Positions 39,511 through 49,500 of a DNA stretch of 64,000 nucleotides are shown here, piece by piece (positions within the stretch are counted from its first letter, which is position 1; every line of letters starts with the position of its first letter). Position numbers and translations under genes: made by a program. The stretch covers positions 200,847 through 264,846 of the forward strand of contig NZ_KI519426.1 of assembly GCF_000482465.1 (NCBI RefSeq). The letters are read 5' to 3'. Origin of the DNA: Runella limosa DSM 17973. Its GTDB lineage: Bacteria; Bacteroidota; Bacteroidia; Cytophagales; Spirosomataceae. Under the pieces are notes generated by a model. It had not been told where the DNA came from. It did not search any database and saw only the letters and a program-made list of their open reading frames with translations.

Positions 39511-40179
39511 ATGGGTATTGCTGAAAATATACAACAAATAGTAACCGAAATTTCACCTGCTGCACGGCTCATTGCTGTCACCAAAACCAAGCCTGTTGAG
39601 ATGCTCATGGAAGCGTATCAAGCTGGTTTTAAGCGGTATGGAGAAAATAAGGTACAAGAAATGGTGGGTAAATACGAACAAATGCCGAAAGACATTGAAT
39701 GGCATTTGATTGGACATTTACAAAGCAATAAAGTCAAATACATGGCTTCTTTTGTTGCCATGATTCATTCGGTGGATAGCCTGAAATTGTTGCAAGAAAT
39801 CAACAAACAAGCAGCCAAAAACAACCGAGTGATTGACTGTTTGTTGCAGGTATTTATTGCCCAAGAAGAAACAAAATTTGGACTTTCGGAGGAAGAATTA
39901 GAGGCGCTATTGCTTTCGGAGGAGTTAAAATCAATGCAAAATGTGCGTATCGTAGGGCTGATGGGTATGGCTTCTAATACCGATGACGAAGCCCAAGTGC
40001 GGTTGGAATTTAGAGGGTTAAAACAGCTTTTTGACAAGCTCAAAAACCAATCTGCCGCTTTTCCCCCAAACGTTGATTTGCAAGAAATTTCGATGGGAAT
40101 GAGTGGTGATTATCCCCTTGCGGTGGAAGAGGGAAGTACGCTCGTCCGCGTAGGTAGCGCTATTTTTGGTTCGCGATAA
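39511..40179 (+). CDS. YggS/PLPBP-type pyridoxal phosphate homeostasis protein
   Basis: This PLP-binding TIM-barrel protein controls vitamin B6 levels and amino-acid metabolism and has no known catalytic activity. The 222-residue product has IAVTKTKP near residues 21-28 with the Schiff-base Lys25, GENKVQEM, EWHLIGHLQSNKVKY and SMGMSGDYPLAVEEGSTLVRVGSAIFG. All hallmark segments are present. It is the last gene of the patatin-GNAT-YggS run. Confidence 0.94.
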   Translation: MGIAENIQQIVTEISPAARLIAVTKTKPVEMLMEAYQAGFKRYGENKVQEMVGKYEQMPKDIEWHLIGHLQSNKVKYMASFVAMIHSVDSLKLLQEINKQAAKNNRVIDCLLQVFIAQEETKFGLSEEELEALLLSEELKSMQNVRIVGLMGMASNTDDEAQVRLEFRGLKQLFDKLKNQSAAFPPNVDLQEISMGMSGDYPLAVEEGSTLVRVGSAIFGSR

Positions 40180-40212
40180 ACGTGAAGAGGGTTGCTCACA
40201 ACCCGATTATCA

Positions 40213-40268
40213 ACCGAATAAAGAAGAAAGCCCCGACCATGCGGTCGGGGCTTTCTTCTTTATTCGGT
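40213..40268. terminator. Large bidirectional terminator between yggS and secA
   Basis: A perfect 26-bp inverted repeat (40213-40238 and 40243-40268) around an ATGC loop has GC-rich core arms and A/T-rich flanks, so it terminates in both directions. It is the longest perfect stem in the window. Confidence 0.9.
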
Positions 40269-40278
40269 ATAGTAGAAC

Positions 40279-43200
40279 TTAGGCAATCACGACACAATCG
40301 CCGCGTTCTACTTCGTGTTCTACTTTCTTGTATTTTACATCTTTCACCACACGGCCATCGCGGTACTGAACCGTCACTTTTTGGTTACGGTCGGCGATTT
40401 TAATGGCACGTACAGGCATCGTTTTTTCGGTCTGACGAGCGGCGTAAGCATCTGGGCCGCCTACTTCCTCAAACTCCTCATCCTCGCGGTTGGTGTGAAG
40501 TTCTGGCTCAGGCTGACGCACTTGGCGTTGCGATTGCTGCTGCGGTGGTTCTTCCTGAGGAATGAACGATTTTACCAAGAAACTTACCGTTTCAAAATTG
40601 ACTTTGCTCATCAACTTCTTGAACAACTCAATCGACTCAAACTTATAGATCAACAATGGGTCTTTTTGTTCGTAAGCCGCGTTTTGTACCGACTGTTTGA
40701 GGTCGTCCATGTCGCGAAGGTGCTCTTTCCATTCTTGGTCGATGAGCGAAAGCACCACAAATTTCTCCATTTCACGAACAATCTCACGTCCGTTTGACTC
40801 AATGGCTTTCACGAGATTGACGCCAATTTGCGTGCCTTTGATACCGTCCGTGAAAGGAATTACGATTTCTTGGATGGTACCACCGCGTTCTTCATGGATT
40901 TGTTTCAAAACAGGCAACACTTGCTCTGCAATGAACTTATTTTTATTCGCATAATGGCTCTCAGCTGCTTCGTATAAGCGTTGAATACGTTGCTCAGGTT
41001 TAAGCTTGTTGTAGTCATCGCGCGTAAATGGTGGTTCAATGCCAAAATTGGTGATGACGGCCAATTCAAGTTCTTCGTAGCTACCTTCGGTATTATTGAT
41101 GATGTCGTTACAAACATCGTACATGGTGTCAGCAATGTCAATCGCGAGGCGATCTCCAAAAAGGGCATTCCGACGGCGTTTGTAGATGCTTTCACGCTGC
41201 ATGTTCATGACGTCATCGTATTCGAGGAGGCGCTTACGTGTACCGAAGTTGTTTTCTTCGACTTTCTTCTGCGCTCTTTCAATCGACTTTGACACCATCG
41301 AGTGCTGAATCACTTCGCCTTCTTCCAAGCCCATGCGGTCCATCACACCTGCGATGCGGTCAGAACCAAACATACGCATCAGCCCATCTTCCAACGACAC
41401 AAAGAACTGCGACGTTCCTGGGTCTCCTTGGCGACCTGCACGCCCCCGCAACTGACGGTCAACGCGGCGGCTTTCGTGGCGTTCGGTACCAATGATAGCC
41501 AAACCTCCCGCTGCTTTTGACTCTGGAGTAAGCTTGATGTCGGTACCACGACCTGCCATGTTGGTCGCAATCGTAACCGTACCAGGTTTCCCTGCTTCCG
41601 ACACAATTTCGGCTTCGCGTTGGTGTTGTTTGGCGTTCAAGACTTGGTGTGGAATCTTACGAAGGGTAAGCATACGGCTCAATAACTCTGAGTTTTCGAC
41701 CGAAGTTGTACCCACCAACACTGGGCGTCCTTTGCCCACCAGCTCAACGATTTCGTCCACCACGGCGTTGTATTTCTCCCGTACCGAACGATATACTTTA
41801 TCTTCTTCGTCTTTACGCGCAATCGAGATATTAGTAGGAATACTAACAACGTCCAATTTGTAAATCGTCCAGAATTCACCTGCTTCGGTTTGGGCAGTAC
41901 CCGTCATACCGCAAAGCTTGTGGTACATACGGAAGTAGTTTTGGAGCGTAACCGTGGCGTAAGTCTGCGTAGCGTCTTCTACTTTTACGTTTTCTTTGGC
42001 TTCAACGGCTTGGTGCAATCCGTCTGACCAACGACGGCCTTCCATGATACGGCCCGTTTGTTCGTCAACGATTTTTACCTTTCCGTCCATCAACACATAG
42101 TCCACGTCACGTTCAAACAACGAATAGGCTTTCAACAACTGTTGGATTGTGTGAATACGCTGCGTTTTGACCGAATAATCGCGCAAAACTTCTTCTTTAC
42201 GAATAAGTTTTTGCTGATCGGTAAGCTCAGAATCTTTGTCAATCACATTCAAATCAATCGACAAGTCAGGCAATACGAAGAAGTTAGGGTCTTCGGCCGA
42301 GCCTGTCATATAGTCAAGCCCCTTTTCAGTAAGCTCGATACTATTGTTTTTCTCTTCAATGGTAAAATAGAGTGGAGCATCGGCTTCTGGCATCAACTTT
42401 TGGTTTTCGGCCAAATAGATTTTCTCCGTTTCTTGCATGAGGGTTTTGATACCCGTTTCACTCAAGAACTTAATAAGCGGTTTGTATTTTGGGAAACCAC
42501 GGTGCGCGCGGAAAAGGGCCAAACCTCCTTCTTTTTTGTCGCCTGCCGCAATTTTCTTTTTGGCTTCGTTGAGCAAATCTGTCACGAGACGTTTTTGGGC
42601 TTCGACAATGCGCGATACGCGGGGTTTTAGCTCGGCAAAGTCTTGTTCGTCGCCGCGCGGTACAGGGCCGCTGATAATCAAAGGCGTACGGGCATCATCC
42701 ACCAAAACGGAGTCAACTTCATCGACCATTGCAAAGTGGTGTTTGCGTTGCACAAGCTCTTCGGGCGAGTGCGCCATGTTGTCGCGAAGGTAGTCAAAAC
42801 CAAATTCGTTGTTGGTTCCGTAAGTGATGTCAGCCAAGTAGGCTTGGCGGCGAGCGTAGGTATTGGGTTGGTGGCGGTCGATACAATCAACGCGCAAACC
42901 ATGAAACTCAAACAAAGGAGCATTCCACTCACTATCGCGGCGGGCAAGGTAGTCGTTGACCGTCACGACGTGAACGCCTTGTCCTGCAATGGCATTTAAG
43001 AAAGCAGGGAGCGTTGCAACGAGGGTTTTACCTTCACCCGTAGCCATTTCGGAGATTTTCCCTTGGTGCAATACCGTTCCCCCGATGATTTGAACATCGT
43101 AGTGAACCATGTTCCACTTGATAGGGTGGCCTGCCACATCCCAGGTCGTTCTCCAAATAGCTTTATCGCCGTCGATGGTAATATGATTTTTCCTAATTGC

Positions 43201-43629
43201 GAGTTCGTGGTCTAAGAGACTGGCAGTGACCTCCAGACTTTCATTTTCGGTAAAACGACGCGCGGTTTCTTTGACAATGGCAAAGGCCGTGGGCAAAATC
43301 TGCATCAGGACTTTTTCCAACTCTTTGTCGCGTTCAAGCCCTAAGCTATCAATTTTTTTGAAAATGTTCTCTTTGGCATCAACGTCCATGTCGGTATTGG
43401 TAGCCACTTGCTGGCGCAGCGCGTCTATTTGGTCGTCGATGGCCTTGAGTTCATTCGCAATAAAAGTCTTGAGTTCTTGCGTTGCGTTTCGAAGCTGGTC
43501 ATGGCTGAGTGTACGTAGTTTAGCAAATTCGGCATTTACTTTGTCCACGTAGGGGGCAAGTTCTTTCAAATCACGTTCCGATTTGGTCCCAAACAGCCCA
43601 GAAAAACTTTTTGTGAGGAATTTAATCAT
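40279..43629 (-). CDS. secA: Preprotein translocase ATPase SecA
   Basis: SecA drives unfolded preproteins through SecYEG using ATP. The 1116-residue product has the DEAD-type motor: MATGEGKTLVATLP as Walker A, DEVDSVLVDDART as Walker B, MTGTAQTEAGEF, and ATNMAGRGTDIKL with ERHESRRVDRQLRGRAGRQGD in the second motor domain. The length is usual for Bacteroidota, longer than E. coli because of insertions. The C-terminus lacks the Cys/His zinc motif of proteobacterial SecA and ends GDCVVIA. The frame opens to 43647; MIKFLTKSFSGLFG at 43629 is chosen. Confidence 0.98.
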   Translation of the reverse strand: MIKFLTKSFSGLFGTKSERDLKELAPYVDKVNAEFAKLRTLSHDQLRNATQELKTFIANELKAIDDQIDALRQQVATNTDMDVDAKENIFKKIDSLGLERDKELEKVLMQILPTAFAIVKETARRFTENESLEVTASLLDHELAIRKNHITIDGDKAIWRTTWDVAGHPIKWNMVHYDVQIIGGTVLHQGKISEMATGEGKTLVATLPAFLNAIAGQGVHVVTVNDYLARRDSEWNAPLFEFHGLRVDCIDRHQPNTYARRQAYLADITYGTNNEFGFDYLRDNMAHSPEELVQRKHHFAMVDEVDSVLVDDARTPLIISGPVPRGDEQDFAELKPRVSRIVEAQKRLVTDLLNEAKKKIAAGDKKEGGLALFRAHRGFPKYKPLIKFLSETGIKTLMQETEKIYLAENQKLMPEADAPLYFTIEEKNNSIELTEKGLDYMTGSAEDPNFFVLPDLSIDLNVIDKDSELTDQQKLIRKEEVLRDYSVKTQRIHTIQQLLKAYSLFERDVDYVLMDGKVKIVDEQTGRIMEGRRWSDGLHQAVEAKENVKVEDATQTYATVTLQNYFRMYHKLCGMTGTAQTEAGEFWTIYKLDVVSIPTNISIARKDEEDKVYRSVREKYNAVVDEIVELVGKGRPVLVGTTSVENSELLSRMLTLRKIPHQVLNAKQHQREAEIVSEAGKPGTVTIATNMAGRGTDIKLTPESKAAGGLAIIGTERHESRRVDRQLRGRAGRQGDPGTSQFFVSLEDGLMRMFGSDRIAGVMDRMGLEEGEVIQHSMVSKSIERAQKKVEENNFGTRKRLLEYDDVMNMQRESIYKRRRNALFGDRLAIDIADTMYDVCNDIINNTEGSYEELELAVITNFGIEPPFTRDDYNKLKPEQRIQRLYEAAESHYANKNKFIAEQVLPVLKQIHEERGGTIQEIVIPFTDGIKGTQIGVNLVKAIESNGREIVREMEKFVVLSLIDQEWKEHLRDMDDLKQSVQNAAYEQKDPLLIYKFESIELFKKLMSKVNFETVSFLVKSFIPQEEPPQQQSQRQVRQPEPELHTNREDEEFEEVGGPDAYAARQTEKTMPVRAIKIADRNQKVTVQYRDGRVVKDVKYKKVEHEVERGDCVVIA

Positions 43630-43685
43630 TGTTACTGTATGAGTCAACCAACAAAGGCCAACGGTTTATGTATTTTTCTATAGCA

Positions 43686-43724
43686 CAAATATCGCACCCA
43701 CTTCGGGAATTTTCTACAAAATTA
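43686..43724 (-). promoter_or_regulatory. Promoter region of secA
   Basis: Minus-strand TAATTTTG (43724-43717) is an exact -7 match. A second box, GATATTTGTGC (from 43693), has one mismatch and is the same as the box ahead of the DUF58 gene at 9258. Either would give a leader of about 50-80 nt. Confidence 0.5.
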
Positions 43725-43795
43725 GCTTTTTGTCAGCAGTTTAATGACATTTTAAGGGTTTGATTGCTTGTTTCGGTCAAAATGTCAGCCTCAAA

Positions 43796-45001
43796 TTAAA
43801 GTCGGCTTGCACGTTGAGCGGGAATAAACGACACCAAAATCGTGATGGAAATGACGGTGACAGCCGTAATAACAAAGTCTGGCCATTCCATTTTTACGGG
43901 ATAAGCATCTACCACCGAACTCACTATGCCCATGGAGAACAAACCATATTGTTTTTGTAATAAACAGGCACCGATTCCCAAAAATAATCCAAAGAGTGCT
44001 CCTGTGAATGCAATTAGACTACCTTCTAACAAAAAAATGCGTTTGACGGTAGAAGCATTTGCGCCCATGGCAAACAGCATTTTAATATCGTCTCGTTTTT
44101 CAATCACCAACATCGAAAGTGAAAAGAAAATATTGATGGCCGCCACCAAAATGATTAACCCAAGAGAGACTGTGACAAACAGTTTTTCGATGCGAATGGC
44201 GCGTAAAAGGTCGGCATTTTGCTCATCGCGGGTGCGCACAACAAATGTATCTCCAAGTAGGTCTTGAATCTCGTTTTTTACTTGATTGGAGTCTGAGTTA
44301 GGTTGAAGTTGAATTTCAAGTGCTGAACGTTGGTTGCCATAGCCAAGAAGCCCGGTGGCAAATTCGAGGGGTACAATTACGTAATCGTCAAACCGCAGTT
44401 CCAACATATAGACTCCACCAACGCGAATAATTTGTTGGTTAAAAGCGTCAGCATTGGTCAAATTAAGCGTTTTTACGTCCGAACGAGGGTAAGCAAGCTC
44501 AAGCGGAGTAAAAACATCGTTGACCGAAATTCCCAATAGTTGTTGGACTGTTCCGCCTACTACCGCTTTGGGTTCGCCGTTGTTTACAAGGGCAAGTTTG
44601 CCTTCAATCATTGCGGTATCAAGCTGATGCCGTTGGGTGAAAGTTTCATCTACTCCTTTAATTTTGGTCACTACACGACGATTACCGTAGGTGGCTAAGG
44701 CATTGTCTTCTACTACTTGAGTTACGAATTTTACTCCTTTAATCTTCTTTATTTTGTCTAAATGTTGTGGCAGAATAGTGAACCGCTTACCTTGAGCGGG
44801 CGTAACTTTAAGATCGGGGTCAAAACTCCGAAATAGCTGTCGATTTAGCTCTCCCATGCCATTAAATACGGACATTACTACAACTAGAGCCATCGTTGAG
44901 ACACATACCCCCAGCATCGAAATGATAGAGATAATACTAATAAAGCTGTTTTTTTTCTTGGAAATAAAATAACGGCGTGCTACAAATAAGGGGAAATTCA
45001 T
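43796..45001 (-). CDS. LolC/E-type ABC transporter permease (FtsX-like)
   Basis: This permease of the lipoprotein-release type works with an ATPase encoded elsewhere. The 401-residue product has an N-terminal membrane helix (SIISIISMLGVCVSTMALVVVMSVFNGM), a large periplasmic MacB-like domain (about 45-260), and a C-terminal FtsX domain with three helices (IEKLFVTVSLGLIILVAAIN, LIAFTGALFGLFLGIGACLL, MEWPDFVITAVTVISITILV). Lipoprotein sorting is inferred from family membership. It lies downstream of the GTTT repeat tract on the same strand as the GH140 gene. Confidence 0.9.
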   Translation of the reverse strand: MNFPLFVARRYFISKKKNSFISIISIISMLGVCVSTMALVVVMSVFNGMGELNRQLFRSFDPDLKVTPAQGKRFTILPQHLDKIKKIKGVKFVTQVVEDNALATYGNRRVVTKIKGVDETFTQRHQLDTAMIEGKLALVNNGEPKAVVGGTVQQLLGISVNDVFTPLELAYPRSDVKTLNLTNADAFNQQIIRVGGVYMLELRFDDYVIVPLEFATGLLGYGNQRSALEIQLQPNSDSNQVKNEIQDLLGDTFVVRTRDEQNADLLRAIRIEKLFVTVSLGLIILVAAINIFFSLSMLVIEKRDDIKMLFAMGANASTVKRIFLLEGSLIAFTGALFGLFLGIGACLLQKQYGLFSMGIVSSVVDAYPVKMEWPDFVITAVTVISITILVSFIPAQRASRL

Positions 45002-45003
45002 TT

Positions 45004-45060
45004 ATCTGTTTTCAGTTTCGGGTTTTCTGTTTGGGGTTTCCAGTTTTCTGTTTCGGGTCT
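45004..45060. repeat. GTTT-rich repeat tract
   Basis: Irregular units CTGTTTT, CAGTTTC, GGGTTTT and TGGGGTTTCC repeat at 7-8 bp spacing, the same vocabulary as the tract at 22211-22351 but without the complementary half. It separates the permease gene from the glycosidase gene. Confidence 0.55.
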
Positions 45061-45080
45061 TACTTTTTGTCCTTTGCTTC

Positions 45081-46445
45081 TTATTTATTACTTATAACCA
45101 AAGTCCAATCGCAGGTAGGGCAGGCTACGGGAGGTTTAAATTCTTGAATACCTTCGTTTTTAAACGCTCCAATCGGCGTAGAAACACCATCGCGGGGGTT
45201 AAACCAAGTGGCTTTGAGTTGAGGTATAGAGAACTTGGCAAGGTCAATTTTTAATGGTTTTCCTGTTGGAGAATAGGCAAACATAAACTCTTTATTTTCA
45301 CCGACAGCAGCCATTTGATACCCAGCATCTTCGGAGTTGTCATTTTTCAGAATGCCCTGGTCGGGTATTAGTTGTGCCCAAGGATAGGCTTCAAAAAGTT
45401 TACGCATGTATCCCATTTGCCAAGCCCCTTCGTGATTGGTGGCTGCCCGCCAATGCGTGCGGGCTACCGAAATGGCGGGATTGCGATTGGGGTCAAAAAA
45501 CTGCCAAACGTTATGGTCGCCGTAAGTATGGCCTGCGCCGCCCGAAAGCATCGCCCACCAAGCGGCCTGACGAACATCGTGCGAATTGAAATAATCTTTT
45601 TCAGGTTTCCAATCAATCGGATGGTCTTCGTAGCGTGGTTCACCATCGAGGGTAGGCTTTACGGGAAAAAGTTGGTAATTCTGGCGCTGCATAACGTAAT
45701 TTTTGGCGTTTTTGGCCGAGTGCCCCGACTGAAACATGTTGAAATTGAGCCAGTTTTCTTTGTGGAAAAACGCGGCCGAATTACTACCCCCTGTTGGATG
45801 ATAGGTCATAAGTTGGGTGCCTCCGTGGCCTGCTTTGAGGCCCTCAGCCATGGCATTGATGATAGAAAAATGTTTTTCAGTTTCGGGGTTACGGTCGCCG
45901 CCCAAAATCCAAACAATGGGCTTACCTTTATAACGTTTTCCAAGCCATTGACCATATATTCGGGCGTTTTCGGGTGTAAAAACTTCGGGGCCAACGCCCC
46001 ATTTTTTGTTGAATTTATCCCCCCACGTAGGCAGCATGCCAATCACTAGCCCCAACGATGCAGCTTTGTTTACCACATAGTCAACGTGTTGGAAATACAA
46101 CTCATTGGGCTGCGAAGGGTCATTGTTTTTCAAGGGAAGCTGTCCGTATTGGTTGGGCTGCCCGAGCCCGTCAAACTCTGCCAAAGCCACGGCCTGAATG
46201 ACCGTAAAACCTTGTTCTGCGCGGCGTTTAAGGTAAAAATCAGCCTCTTCTTTGGTGAGTCGATGAAACAATTCCCAAGCGGTATCCCCCAACCAAAAGA
46301 ACGGTTTGCCATCGCCACGCGAAATGACCCGTTTGTCAGGAGCGATGTATAATTTTGACCACTGCGCTTGTTTGGGTGCAGGTTGAGCAAAGGCACAAAA
46401 ACTCAGGCAAACTACCGATGAAAAGGCCAACAAAAATCGTTTCAT
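45081..46445 (-). CDS. Secreted GH140-like glycoside hydrolase
   Basis: The 454-residue product has a signal peptide ending CAFAQ (residue 20). A TIM-barrel domain of the DUF4038/GH140 type follows (VISRGDGKPFFWLGDTAW, FTVIQAVALAEFDGLG, IVWILGGDRNPE, HYPTGG-like TYHPTGGSNSAAFF). The C-terminal beta domain resembles the putative collagen-binding module of these enzymes (AYSPTGKPLKIDLAKF). Known GH140 members are apiosidases acting on pectic rhamnogalacturonan II; the substrate here is inferred. No SusC/SusD pair is nearby, so it is not part of a standard utilisation locus in this window. Confidence 0.85.
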   Translation of the reverse strand: MKRFLLAFSSVVCLSFCAFAQPAPKQAQWSKLYIAPDKRVISRGDGKPFFWLGDTAWELFHRLTKEEADFYLKRRAEQGFTVIQAVALAEFDGLGQPNQYGQLPLKNNDPSQPNELYFQHVDYVVNKAASLGLVIGMLPTWGDKFNKKWGVGPEVFTPENARIYGQWLGKRYKGKPIVWILGGDRNPETEKHFSIINAMAEGLKAGHGGTQLMTYHPTGGSNSAAFFHKENWLNFNMFQSGHSAKNAKNYVMQRQNYQLFPVKPTLDGEPRYEDHPIDWKPEKDYFNSHDVRQAAWWAMLSGGAGHTYGDHNVWQFFDPNRNPAISVARTHWRAATNHEGAWQMGYMRKLFEAYPWAQLIPDQGILKNDNSEDAGYQMAAVGENKEFMFAYSPTGKPLKIDLAKFSIPQLKATWFNPRDGVSTPIGAFKNEGIQEFKPPVACPTCDWTLVISNK

Positions 46446-46473
46446 GGGGTTGAAATGGTTCAGTTTAGGAGGG

Positions 46474-46481
46474 CGAAAGTA
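46474..46481 (-). promoter_or_regulatory. Promoter -7-like element of the glycosidase gene
   Basis: Minus-strand TACTTTCG, one base off TAnnTTTG and identical to the box before the cyclophilin gene. It lies 28 bp before ATG 46445 and almost touches the terminator of the upstream LRR gene. Confidence 0.4.
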
Positions 46482-46483
46482 AT

Positions 46484-46510
46484 AAAAAAAGCCGACGGTT
46501 GGTCGGCTTT
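46484..46510 (-). terminator. Terminator of the LRR gene
   Basis: AAAGCCGAC (46488-46496) pairs with GTCGGCTTT (46502-46510). On the minus strand it is followed by a T7 run (46490-46484). It lies 7 bp after the LRR stop. Confidence 0.85.
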
Positions 46511-46517
46511 GGGGAGG

Positions 46518-49500
46518 TTAATCTAGTTTGGTTACTTTCAAATTTACTTGCTGGGTTGGGGTGGTTATTCGTAGGAAATAAAGCCCCGTTGGCAAGCTAG
46601 TGATGTTAAGCTGCTCCGTGTGATTGTCTGTTTCGGCGACAAATTGGCTTTTATGATGCACCCGCCCAGTAACGTCCACCCATTCACACTGAATTTCTTG
46701 TTGCTTGGCTTGTTTCACACTGAGAACGGCGGTAGTAGCGGCTGGGTTGGGCGTAATACTGAATGATGAAGCATCTGGCGATGAATCAACGGAGCGCCTA
46801 GCTGAGGAATTTCCCACCTTTGATTGAATACGAAACCAGTGTTCTTGATAGGAAATGGATGTCCCCTGAGGAAACCGTAGTGAAGGGGTTAGTCCCATCC
46901 CTTTTTGCGTCCAATAACGAATACTGAGTTTGTACAAACCCGCTGGCAGACCATCGTCGTAGCGGTTTTGTTTGTTTTCGTTTTCTGCGTAGAATCCAAA
47001 ATTAGGGTGGTTTTGGGCGTATAACTCCGTAAATCCATCCCGATTGGCATACATAAAATAGGGTGCATTATTTTCATGGGTATTGAAGGAAACGGGAATG
47101 CCAATCTCGGGGGTCGCCAGCATGTCAAATGAAACAGAACCTTCGCTAGAAACATCACAAATATCAACGTAAGCTGTCCAAAAACGAGGTTGAATTTTGT
47201 TGGGATTATCGAGATAATAGATGCTAGGGGTTGTTTGTGTGCTAAAGGCCAAAGATGGGCCATTGTCGGGGGTAACAAATTGCGAGTTCCAAGCAGAAAG
47301 TGTGATGTTTTGTCCCTGTTTGGTTGCACTTTTTGACTGGCCAATGTTGATGAGAATTACCTCAAAAGGTTTCCAAAAAATGGTTTTAACGGGGCTTTCG
47401 GGCGATTGGATGGCGCCTGTACTGCATTTTGCCGTGAAGGTCCGACTTGTTTGCGTGGACGAATGGATGTCGATAAATGGTGCATTTTCTCCTGTGCTCC
47501 AAATAGTAGAAGTGTTGGGGGGACAATTGGAGGTGAGCCGAATCGTTTGGGTTAAACATACCGTATCACGAGGGCTTGCTGTGATTGTCGGTGGAGAGAG
47601 CGATTCGTCTTTAACCGCCATCGTAAACGCTTTTGCCGTGAAAGTTCCAGAACAAGCAGAAGCGACCACCAACCGATACTCACTGCCATTGTCGGCGACA
47701 GTTACGTTGGCGATTGTATAGACAAAGTCAGCGTTTGCTGCGGTCGAAATGGTATCAATTTTCAAGTCAGAATAATCACTGTCGTTTAATTTCTTACGTT
47801 GCCATTTTATTGCTACCGTACCTGTATAGTTGCGCTTTACAACCAACGAAACTGTTGTGTTTGGTATCACAGGATTAGGGACATTGGCAGTGACGTCCGA
47901 AAGAATAATGGGGTTGCTACATTCGGGGTAGGTGGTAAGTTGTTGACTTGACGGAGTCCGTAAAGAAATGCCACTTTTTAGGTTTTTTAAACACCCAATT
48001 TTATGATTATCAAATTCTAAATAGTTCAGTGAAAAGGGCAGGGATGGAAGGCAGGTGATTTTATTGTACGAGCAGCGTAGTTCAGTCAAAGAAGCGGGTA
48101 GAGTTGGAATTGTTGAAATTTTATTGTTGACACAATCTAGCCTTTGCAAACTGTTTGGAAGCGCAGGTAATTGTGTTAAAGAGTTATTGCTGATGTATAA
48201 TTCAGTAATATTATTAGGTAGAGAGCTAATGGATTGTAAAGCATTAGACCTTACTTCCAGCGTGCGTAAAGTAGGGGGTAATTTGGGTAAAGTTTTGAGT
48301 AAATTTCCAGTAATATACAGAGAATGAAGAGACGCGAACCCCTCAATACCAGTCAAATCATTTATACGACTATAACTTACTGATAAGTAAGTGAGTGATG
48401 CGGCAGGTGGTAATAAATAATTGCAATCGTCAATGCAATTTGAACAGCTTCTCCGAATTGCATTGGCAAAATTTATGTCTGGGATAAAAGTACTACAAGC
48501 AGATGGCTTAGGGATTATTTCACCTTTTGAATTGAAAACTTTTAAATTCAAATTTTCACTAGATACACATTTGATCTTTTCTTCATCAATTTTAATTGAA
48601 GATACTGAGTTCGGCAAGGGAGTAAGGCAGATGACAGGGTTGTTAGAAATATCAATTGATTCCAAATTTGGGAAAAAATGCAAGTCCACAATTTTGTCAA
48701 TATTTTTTCCTGAGAGGGTCAATGATTTTACTTTTTGAGTCTCAATAGAATTTATTCTCATGCAATCATCAAAACAACTCGGACAATTCTCCGCAATAGC
48801 TTTTTGTAGATTCGAATCTGAAATTCCGCAAAATGGAAGAGAAGAATTTGCGTTTACATAAATCTCACGTACCGAATTTGGTAAACAGGTTATTTTTGTG
48901 TTATAAATACTAATATTTCTTAATTTTGGGGGGAGGAATGGTAAGCATTCTAGCTGAGGATTTTGATCGAGCGAAATTATTGATAGCTCGGAAGGTAGCT
49001 CTGGAAGTTTTGTTAGATTATTGTTGCTACAATATAAATAAGTAAGACTCTGAGGTAGTTTAGGTAAAGTGGTTAGCAAATTGTAATTGGAGTTAAGGTT
49101 GGTAATTGAAGACGGTAGTTCCTCTATTTCTAACAAATTGTTTGAAGAAAAATCTAAATAATTTATATTCTTAGGCAATTTATTGAATTTTTTTATTGAA
49201 TTATTGGATATATTTAAGGAAGTTAAACTACTTGGCAGTTCTGGAAGAAATGTTAATTTGTTGTTGCTACAGTTTAAAGTTTTAAGTGATTGAAATCCAA
49301 CGATTCCTGTTATATTTTTTATTTCATTGCCGTAGATGTTCAAATTTTCAAGTGCTTTGGCGGGTGGTAAGAGATTGTTACAATCATCCAAGCAAGTTGG
49401 GCATTGTTGTTTGATTGCTTTTACAAAGTTAATATCAGAAATGCGTTCTGGGCATAATACGGGTGTGTCTATCAATTGCCCACTTTTATCATACACTTTG

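Noticed and set aside
42058-42630. Open frame of 190 codons opposite secA
   Set aside because: Entirely antisense to conserved SecA motifs, rich in Phe and His as in shadow frames; no promoter box.
43500-45060. Transfer RNA or other structured RNA genes in the gaps
   Set aside because: I looked in all gaps over 150 bp for TTCGA-type T-loops, CCA ends and tmRNA/SRP-like cores and found none; a covariance search would be decisive.
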